The position numbers and the translations under genes are program-made. This document shows positions 23,887 through 29,204 of a stretch of DNA of 29,204 nt, one piece after another. Every line of letters begins with the position of its first letter. The stretch's first letter is position 1. The DNA is from Bacteroidales bacterium UBA6428. Lineage in GTDB: Bacteria; Bacteroidota; Bacteroidia; Bacteroidales; UBA932. The DNA is taken from contig DJOW01000002.1 in NCBI GenBank assembly GCA_002437305.1, forward strand, positions 1 to 29,204. Reading direction: 5' to 3'. The notes under the pieces are model-generated. The model saw nothing but the letters and a program-made list of their open reading frames with translations. It made no database searches and had not been told where the DNA came from.

Positions 23887-26124
23887 ATGAATGAGATCTA
23901 TTTGGCATTTGTGGTTTTCCTGTTCGTGCTGGCGGTGTTCGACCTCATGGTCGGGGTCAGCAACGATGCTGTAAATTTCCTGAACTCAGCGATAGGCGCG
24001 AAAGTAGCCAAATTCAGGACCATAATCATCGTGGCCTCTGTCGGAGTGTTTCTCGGAGCCACAATGAGCAACGGAATGATGGAGATTGCCCGGCACGGAA
24101 TATTCCACCCTGCGATGTTCTCATTTAAAGAATTGATGTTCATCTTCCTCGCCGTGATGATCTCCGACGTGATCCTGCTTGACATATTCAACAACCTTGG
24201 ACTTCCGACATCAACAACCGTTTCCATGGTGTTTGAGCTGTTGGGCGGAACCTCGGCGTTTGTCCTGCTGAAACTTTCGAACGACACTACAGGCCTTACC
24301 GTAGGCGACCTGATGAACACGGAGAAAGCCTTGGGAATGATCATGGCCATCTTCGTTTCGGTCGCAATCGCATTCTTCTTCGGAATCTTGCTGCAGTACA
24401 TCTCACGTCTGGTGTTCACCTTCACCTACAAGAAAAACCTGAAATGGAAGATCGGAATCTTCGGCGGCATAGCCACTACCGCAATCATCTATTTCATGCT
24501 TTTCAAAGGGATGAAAAGCATGACCTTCATCACTCCCGAGGTTCAGAGTTTCATTAAAGAGAACACGTTGTCGATTCTGGGACTATGCCTTGCAGTCTCG
24601 ACTCTTATAATGCAGACACTGTTCTTCCTGAAGGTCAATGTGTTCAAAATTCTTGTTCTAATGGGCACATTCGCCTTGGCAATGGCTTTCGCAGGAAACG
24701 ACCTGGTCAATTTCATCGGAGTGCCACTGGCCGGATATTCCTCGTACACGGATTTTGTCTCCAGCGGGGCTGGCGATCCTTCCTCATTCATGATGTCCTC
24801 TCTTGACGGTCCTGCGAAGAGCCCGCTGATATTCCTTATCGCTGCCGGAGCCATCATGGTGTTCTCGCTCGCCACCTCAAAGAAGGCCAGAAACGTAATC
24901 AAGACATCGGTTGACCTTTCCCGCCAAAGCGAGGGCGATGAAATGTTCGGATCCTCGAAGATCGCGCGGGTCCTGGTCAGATTTTCCAACAACACTGCCA
25001 ATTTCTTTAACGATGTCGTGCCGGACAAAGTAAAGGCATGGTGCGACAGCCGTTTCAATTCAGATGACGCAAAGCTCCCCGAAGGTGCAGCTTTCGATGA
25101 AGTCAGAGCCACAGTCAATCTGGTTGTGGCAGGCCTTCTGATAGCCCTTGGCACCTCATTGAAGCTTCCTCTGTCCACAACTTATGTCACATTCATGGTC
25201 GCGATGGGATCATCTCTTGCTGACCGCGCATGGGGTCGGGAGAGCGCCGTCTACAGAGTGACAGGTGTTGTCTCAGTCATAGGAGGCTGGTTCATCACCG
25301 CCGGAGCGGCGTTCATTCTTTGCTTCCTCATTGCGATGCTGATGCACATCGGAGGCTTTGTGGCTGCATGCGTGCTGATGGCTCTTGCCGTCTTCCTGCT
25401 GATCCGCAGCAACATCAACTACAGAAAAAAGGCTGAGGAGGAGAAAGGTGACGTGACCTTCAACCAAATGATGCTCAGCACAGACAAGAGCGAGATCCTC
25501 AAACTTCTGAGCAGGCACATCTCAGACAGCCAGTCCGATTTCCTTGAATATGTCAACACAACATTCCGCCAGATCACAGACGGCTTCATCAAGGAGAATC
25601 TCGGCATGCTTCATAAGGCAGAGGACACAATGAGACGAAAAAGAGAGGAACTCAAGAACTGCAGGCGCAAGGAAATGATCGGATTCAGAAAAATCGATCC
25701 AGAGGTGGCAATGGAGAAGAACACCTGGTTCCATCTCGGAAGAAACTCATGCGAGGAGATCCTGTACTGTCTCAGACGCATAGCTGATCCATGTGAAGAG
25801 CATGTAGACAACAATTTCGCGCCTCTTAGCCAAAATCAGATCAAGGAATACATTCCTCTGAGAGACACTGTCCTGTTCCTTCTCAGACGAACAGAGAAGA
25901 TTCTCCGGACCGGATCCTACGAAGAGGTTGATGAGGTCCGCCATGAGGCCGAGGAATTGAAAGACTGCCTTGAAAAAGCCCGGGAGGCCCAGATGCAGAG
26001 AATGCAGTCAACAAAGGAGAACATCACTGTGGCGTACCTCTACCTGAACCTTCTTCAGGAGACCCGCGAGCTCACAAGCTCGCTCCGACACCTTCTCCGC
26101 GCATCTAAAGGCTTTATGGAATAG
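23887..26124 (+). CDS. PiT-family inorganic phosphate transporter with PhoU-like C-terminal domain
   Basis: Inner-membrane phosphate permease, 745 residues. The first PiT repeat shows GVSNDAVNFLNSAIGAK and LPTSTTVSMVFELLGG; the second lies far downstream with LKLPLSTTYVTFMVAMGSSLADRAWG. A long insert with further helices separates them. After the last helix (about 510) a cytoplasmic, all-helical, charged domain of about 220 residues (from about 523) resembles PhoU/DUF47, as in other Bacteroidota PiT proteins. Low-affinity uptake coupled to protons or sodium is expected for the family. The ATG at 23887 overlaps a tiny upstream frame, ATG AGT AAT GAA TGA, at 23880. It is convergent with phoR, suggesting phosphate control. 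Confidence 0.93.
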   Translation: MNEIYLAFVVFLFVLAVFDLMVGVSNDAVNFLNSAIGAKVAKFRTIIIVASVGVFLGATMSNGMMEIARHGIFHPAMFSFKELMFIFLAVMISDVILLDIFNNLGLPTSTTVSMVFELLGGTSAFVLLKLSNDTTGLTVGDLMNTEKALGMIMAIFVSVAIAFFFGILLQYISRLVFTFTYKKNLKWKIGIFGGIATTAIIYFMLFKGMKSMTFITPEVQSFIKENTLSILGLCLAVSTLIMQTLFFLKVNVFKILVLMGTFALAMAFAGNDLVNFIGVPLAGYSSYTDFVSSGAGDPSSFMMSSLDGPAKSPLIFLIAAGAIMVFSLATSKKARNVIKTSVDLSRQSEGDEMFGSSKIARVLVRFSNNTANFFNDVVPDKVKAWCDSRFNSDDAKLPEGAAFDEVRATVNLVVAGLLIALGTSLKLPLSTTYVTFMVAMGSSLADRAWGRESAVYRVTGVVSVIGGWFITAGAAFILCFLIAMLMHIGGFVAACVLMALAVFLLIRSNINYRKKAEEEKGDVTFNQMMLSTDKSEILKLLSRHISDSQSDFLEYVNTTFRQITDGFIKENLGMLHKAEDTMRRKREELKNCRRKEMIGFRKIDPEVAMEKNTWFHLGRNSCEEILYCLRRIADPCEEHVDNNFAPLSQNQIKEYIPLRDTVLFLLRRTEKILRTGSYEEVDEVRHEAEELKDCLEKAREAQMQRMQSTKENITVAYLYLNLLQETRELTSSLRHLLRASKGFME

Positions 26125-26161
26125 CTCATCCGTGTAGGACAACATCCTTTAGGTCATCAAG

Positions 26162-26210
26162 TTAAATGAATATCCTCCTGCCCTGTACAGGTAGGAGGAT
26201 ATTCATTTAA
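26162..26210. terminator. Bidirectional hairpin between convergent genes (element copy 2)
   Basis: A perfect 18-bp stem: left arm 26162-26179 (TTAAATGAATATCCTCCT), right arm 26193-26210 (AGGAGGATATTCATTTAA), enclosing the palindrome CCTGTACAGG. It lies between the transporter and phoR stops. It shares AGGTAGGAGGA, CCTCCT, CCTGT and TCATTTAA with the hairpin at 5513-5556. The rest of 26125-26248 shows nothing else recognisable. Confidence 0.75.
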
Positions 26211-26248
26211 ACAGTAGATTATGTGCCGCTTACCCTCCACGAGCATCC

Positions 26249-27085
26249 TCAAGACTGTACCGCCTTAGGCAAAGTGAAAATAAACTCCAAGCCTCCTGCA
26301 TCGCCTTTGCGGACGGAAATCGTGCCATGATGAAGCAGAACGGAATTCTTGACAATTGCAAGTCCAAGACCGGTTCCCCCCATTTTTCGGGAGCGTCCCT
26401 TGTCAACACGGTAAAATCTCTCAAACAAACGAGGAATATGCTCGGAAGCGACGCCAGGACCGTTGTCAGAGAAACTGAATGTGTAGAAAGAATCTCCTTC
26501 CGACAAGACCTGAACGGTAATCGTCACCCCTTTGCCACCATAAGCTATAGAATTGTCTGTCAAATTCCTGAATACAGAGTATAGCAATGAAGGATTGCCG
26601 TCCACAATCACGTCCTGGCAAACCAAAGCCCTGAATGTCACATGGTTTTCCTCGACCGGCATAGAGACATCCCTTTGAATGGAGACAAGAAGAGCGGAAA
26701 TGTTCACAGGTCTAAACTCATAGCCTTGCGGAGCATCCTCAAGTTTGTTCAGAGTGGAGATGTCCGCAAGGAGACTTGATAGCCTGCGACTTTGAGCATA
26801 ACATCTCTGGATAAACTGATTCTTGGTTTCCACGTTCAAGTCTGAATTGGAAACAATCGTTTCAAGATACCCCTGAATGCTGCTGACAGGAGTTTTCAGC
26901 TCGTGCGCAACATTTTGCGTCAATTGCCTTTTCAGACGAGCTTTATCTTCTTCACTGTCGCGCAGCTGATCATTCATGCTGACTTTTCCCTTCTCAATTG
27001 TAGCCCTGAGACGAGCGTACCGGCAAAGCAGAACCGAAAAGGCGACCGCAAGCAAGACAACGATTATAGATAAAACAGCTATCAT
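26249..27085 (-). CDS. phoR: Sensor histidine kinase, PhoR-like, without sensor domain
   Basis: 278 residues. A single N-terminal membrane segment (AVLSIIVVLLAVAFSVLLC) is followed after about 30 charged residues by the dimerisation/phospho-acceptor helix NVAHELKTPVSSIQGYLE with His61. The ATPase domain has the N-box FRNLTDNSIAYGG, G1 in FSDNGPGV, the F-box region RLFERFYRVD, and G2 GGTGLGLAIVK. There is no periplasmic loop, HAMP or PAS domain, so it cannot sense an external ligand by itself. The start overlaps the phoB stop (ATGA). It faces a phosphate transporter, and HELKTPVSSIQGYLE is PhoR-like, so a phosphate role is inferred. The symbol is by similarity and context only. Confidence 0.82.
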   Translation of the reverse strand: MIAVLSIIVVLLAVAFSVLLCRYARLRATIEKGKVSMNDQLRDSEEDKARLKRQLTQNVAHELKTPVSSIQGYLETIVSNSDLNVETKNQFIQRCYAQSRRLSSLLADISTLNKLEDAPQGYEFRPVNISALLVSIQRDVSMPVEENHVTFRALVCQDVIVDGNPSLLYSVFRNLTDNSIAYGGKGVTITVQVLSEGDSFYTFSFSDNGPGVASEHIPRLFERFYRVDKGRSRKMGGTGLGLAIVKNSVLLHHGTISVRKGDAGGLEFIFTLPKAVQS

Positions 27086-27747
27086 TTGTCCTCATAAAGA
27101 TAACCAAACCCATGACGAGAGACAATCCTGTCTCCAAATTCGCCGATTTTTTTACGCAGTCGGGTTATGTTGACATCAACTGTCCTGTCAGTAACAACCA
27201 CATCATCTGGCCAGACACTTGAAAGAATGTCACCACGCGCGAAGACTTTGCCCTTGTTTGTAAACAGAAGCTTGAATATCTCATATTCAATCCTGGTCAA
27301 TGAAACATCGGAACCATTGACTATAACAACCTTTTTCGAATCATCAATGGACATATTATCCGGGTGAGGGTTATGGTTCATAGTGCGCCTGAGGACAGCT
27401 TTCACCCGAGACAAAACCTCTCTGATGGAAAAAGGCTTAGAGATGTAATCATCCGCACCAAGTTCCAGCCCTTCGACAGCATCATCCTCAGTGTCACGGG
27501 CTGTTATGAAGATCACGGGGACAGAGGAAGTAGCTTGATCCGACCTAAGCTTTTGTGTCAGTTCAAATCCTGACATGCCACTCATCATCACATCAAGAAG
27601 AAGCAAATCGAATGACGACAAATCATACGCCAAGGCTTCCTCAGCGGAATTGGCAGTCAAAACATCATAACCTTCCTTTGCCAGGTTGAATTTGAGGATA
27701 GCACAAATGTCCTCTTCATCATCAACTACGAGTATTCTGGGCGACAT
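27082..27747 (-). CDS. phoB: Response regulator, PhoB-like (receiver + winged helix)
   Basis: OmpR/PhoB-family transcription factor of 221 residues. The receiver domain has the acidic pocket VVDDEED, phospho-acceptor Asp52 in LLLLDVMM, the switch Thr in IFITARD and Lys in YISKPFS. The C-terminal winged helix shows LTRIEYEIFKLLFTNKGKVF and the recognition helix DRTVDVNITRLRKKIG, then HGFGYLYED. It is the first gene of a two-gene operon with the kinase. No good TAnnTTTG box is seen upstream (TATCTTAG at 27777-27770 on the minus strand is the nearest). A 12-bp inverted repeat lies in the shared upstream region with the aminotransferase gene. The phosphate assignment rests on the neighbouring transporter and its repeat-rich promoter. 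Confidence 0.88.
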   Translation of the reverse strand: MSPRILVVDDEEDICAILKFNLAKEGYDVLTANSAEEALAYDLSSFDLLLLDVMMSGMSGFELTQKLRSDQATSSVPVIFITARDTEDDAVEGLELGADDYISKPFSIREVLSRVKAVLRRTMNHNPHPDNMSIDDSKKVVIVNGSDVSLTRIEYEIFKLLFTNKGKVFARGDILSSVWPDDVVVTDRTVDVNITRLRKKIGEFGDRIVSRHGFGYLYEDK

Positions 27748-27753
27748 AACTAT

Positions 27754-27794
27754 TTTAAGAAAATTTCCTCTAAGATAACGACAATTTTCTTAAA
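27754..27794. repeat. 12-bp perfect inverted repeat between phoB and the aminotransferase gene
   Basis: TTTAAGAAAATT (27754-27765) and AATTTTCTTAAA (27783-27794), 17 nt apart. The right arm overlaps the aminotransferase -7 box and the left arm is 7 nt from the phoB ATG, so it may be an operator or a hairpin in the phoB leader. Confidence 0.55.
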
Positions 27795-27798
27795 TTTG
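27791..27798 (+). promoter_or_regulatory. -7 box of the aminotransferase promoter
   Basis: TAAATTTG matches TAnnTTTG exactly; the -33 position has no clear TTTG. The expected start is near 27805, 16 nt before the ATG. Confidence 0.5.
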
Positions 27799-27820
27799 GG
27801 AATAATAACAACTAAATAAT

Positions 27821-29041
27821 ATGCCAACAATTTCTTTACGCGGAGAAAAGATGCCCGCTTCTCCAATCAGAAAACTGGCTCCGCTCTCAGATGCAGCCAA
27901 AGCACGCGGAGTCAAGGTCTACCACCTGAACATAGGACAACCAGACCTTCCTACACCGCAGAAGGCACTTGACTCATTGAAGACAATAACCAGAAAGACA
28001 CTGGAATACAGCCCAAGCCAAGGTCTGGGATCATTAAGAGAGAAGATGACAGGCTATTACAGCCGGTTCGGAATCAATGTCAACACTGATGAGGTCATCA
28101 TTACAACTGGAGGCTCAGAGGCTCTGCTGATGACATTTCTAGCATGTCTTAACCCTGGAGACGAGATCATCATGACAGAGCCAGGATACGCAAACTACAT
28201 CTCATTCGCGGTAACAGCCGGAATCAAAGTGAAAACAGTCACAGCTAAGATCGAAGACGGATTTGCTCTTCCGCCTGTAGAAGACTTTGAGAAGGCGATA
28301 ACAAACAAGACAAAAGCCATTTTGATCTGCAACCCTAACAATCCCACAGGCTATGTCTACTCAAAAGAGGAACTCTACTCTCTTCGCGACATAGTGCTCA
28401 AACATGACCTCTATTTGCTAGCAGACGAAGTCTACAGAGAGTTCCGTTACACCAACGCGCCATATCTTTCAGCACTAAACCTCGAAGGCATTGAAAACAA
28501 CGTCATAGTCATAGATTCAGTTTCAAAGAGATATTCAGAATGCGGCACCAGAATAGGCATGATAGTGAGCCACAACTCCGAATTGATGAAGACCATCATG
28601 AAATTCTGCCAAGCAAGACTGAGCCCGCCACTTCTAGGCCAGATTGTCGCTGAAGCATCAATCGAAGGAACCGAAGAGTATTCGAAAAAATGCTATGATG
28701 AGTACCTCTCACGCCGAAACTTCTTCATTGAAGGTCTCAACAAAATACCAGGTGTGCATTCTCCAACTCCAAATGGTGCATTTTACACGGTGGCATCACT
28801 ACCTGTAGACGATGCTGAAGAATTCTGCCGTTGGTGCCTGACGGACTTTGTCTATAAAAACGACGGAACACCGGTAGGATTCATTGGAGAAACTATAATG
28901 ATGGCTCCCGCATCCGGCTTCTACAGTTCACCAGGGCTTGGAAAAAATCAAGTGCGAATGGCCTATGTTCTTAAAATTCAAGATTTGGCGCGCACACTGA
29001 TGATATTAAGTAAAGCTCTGGAAGAATACAACAGAAAATAG
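27821..29041 (+). CDS. PLP-dependent aminotransferase, class I/II (aspartate aminotransferase-like)
   Basis: Fold-type I aminotransferase, 406 residues. PLP-site residues are visible: TGGSEALLM near 96-104, the NPNNPTG motif at 171-177, Asp202 and Tyr205 in LADEVYREF, the Schiff-base Lys236 in SVSKRYSECGTRIG, and Arg near 387 in KNQVRMAY for the substrate carboxylate. The N-terminus has MPASPIRKLAP, common in the Bacteroidota aminotransferases often labelled AspC, but the substrate (aspartate, alanine or another) is not fixed by sequence. It is a single-gene unit, divergent from phoB, with more A- and T-ending codons than the genes further left. It is followed by a 14-bp hairpin. Confidence 0.9.
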   Translation: MPTISLRGEKMPASPIRKLAPLSDAAKARGVKVYHLNIGQPDLPTPQKALDSLKTITRKTLEYSPSQGLGSLREKMTGYYSRFGINVNTDEVIITTGGSEALLMTFLACLNPGDEIIMTEPGYANYISFAVTAGIKVKTVTAKIEDGFALPPVEDFEKAITNKTKAILICNPNNPTGYVYSKEELYSLRDIVLKHDLYLLADEVYREFRYTNAPYLSALNLEGIENNVIVIDSVSKRYSECGTRIGMIVSHNSELMKTIMKFCQARLSPPLLGQIVAEASIEGTEEYSKKCYDEYLSRRNFFIEGLNKIPGVHSPTPNGAFYTVASLPVDDAEEFCRWCLTDFVYKNDGTPVGFIGETIMMAPASGFYSSPGLGKNQVRMAYVLKIQDLARTLMILSKALEEYNRK

Positions 29042-29044
29042 ATA

Positions 29045-29082
29045 TCAATTACGGGAGACAAATGGTTATCTCCCGTAATTGA
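29045..29082 (+). terminator. Hairpin after the aminotransferase gene
   Basis: A perfect 14-bp stem: TCAATTACGGGAGA (29045-29058) and TCTCCCGTAATTGA (29069-29082), 10-nt loop, starting 3 nt after the stop. AT-rich DNA follows rather than a T-run. Confidence 0.65.
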
Positions 29083-29112
29083 ACAAATAAATAAATCGGG
29101 GAGAAACACATG

Positions 29113-29155
29113 CAAAAAAAGGGAGTCCGACCGTCTTTCGACAATCGGACTCCCC
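29113..29155 (-). terminator. rRNA operon terminator (minus strand)
   Basis: GGGAGTCCGA (29121-29130) pairs with TCGGACTCCC (29145-29154), with GTC/GAC pairing inside. On the minus strand it is followed by seven T residues (29120-29114). It lies directly after the 5S rRNA 3' end. Confidence 0.85.
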
Positions 29156-29161
29156 GAAGAA

Positions 29162-29204
29162 CGGCGGCGACCTACTCTCCCAACTGGTGTGTCAGTACCA
29201 TCGG
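29162..29204 (-). rRNA. rrf: 5S ribosomal RNA, 3' end only
   Basis: On the minus strand the last 43 bases read through CACCAG and TTGGGAGAGTAGGTCGCCGCC, the conserved 3' end of bacterial 5S rRNA. The 5' two thirds lie beyond the right edge, so the rRNA operon extends there. The exact 3' end is uncertain by a few bases. Confidence 0.85.

Overview
The window looks like a chromosomal housekeeping stretch of a Bacteroidota species, most likely order Bacteroidales. The reasons are: promoters of the Bacteroidota type (TTTG, about 20 nt, then TAnnTTTG) with weak or absent Shine-Dalgarno sequences; a DUF4251 protein; a PiT phosphate transporter with a C-terminal PhoU-like domain; a type-2 PyrF; and a sphingolipid- or sulfonolipid-type acyltransferase gene. 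A Rikenellaceae-like or related lineage is possible, but I cannot fix the family by eye. No transposon, prophage, CRISPR array or tRNA was seen. No gene-free stretch exceeds about 170 bases.

Layout. 2-598 (+) is the 3' part of an exported DUF4251 protein, followed by a MATE exporter (679-2004, +) with its own promoter. Convergent to it are pyrF (2033-2854, -) and an M20 peptidase (2933-4297, -). The peptidase is divergent from a membrane-anchored metallophosphoesterase (4400-5488, +). From 20015 down to 5588 nine genes run on the minus strand: an exported 1000-residue TPR protein, an outer-membrane barrel protein, gyrB, an alpha-oxoamine synthase for sphingoid or sulfonolipid bases, an SDR reductase, a 7TM-HD phosphohydrolase, tig, clpP and clpX. 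Internal promoters are visible before the TPR gene and before gyrB. From 20103 the plus strand carries ftsE, nth and a K+/H+-type antiporter as a tight operon, then gpmA and the phosphate transporter. Convergent to the transporter is phoB-phoR (27747 to 26249, -). Divergent from phoB is a PLP aminotransferase (27821-29041, +). The window ends in the 3' end of a 5S rRNA (-), so an rRNA operon enters from the right.

How the genes work together. tig-clpP-clpX is the classical protein-folding and degradation cluster. The oxoamine synthase and the SDR form a plausible two-step condensation and reduction cassette for the long-chain base of membrane sphingolipids or sulfonolipids. The most interesting region is 23770-27750. 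There a PiT-PhoU fusion transporter faces a PhoR-like kinase with no sensor domain and its PhoB-like regulator. The transporter promoter has no clear -33 element; instead it has four direct repeats ending in GYAAC at exact 11-bp spacing, ending 10 bp upstream of the -7 box. This is the geometry of a Pho box, and I propose a compact phosphate-sensing regulon. The same DNA also folds into a 19-bp hairpin followed by a T-run that would terminate gpmA. A second item is a related pair of hairpin elements (5513-5543 and 26162-26210) at two convergent gene ends.
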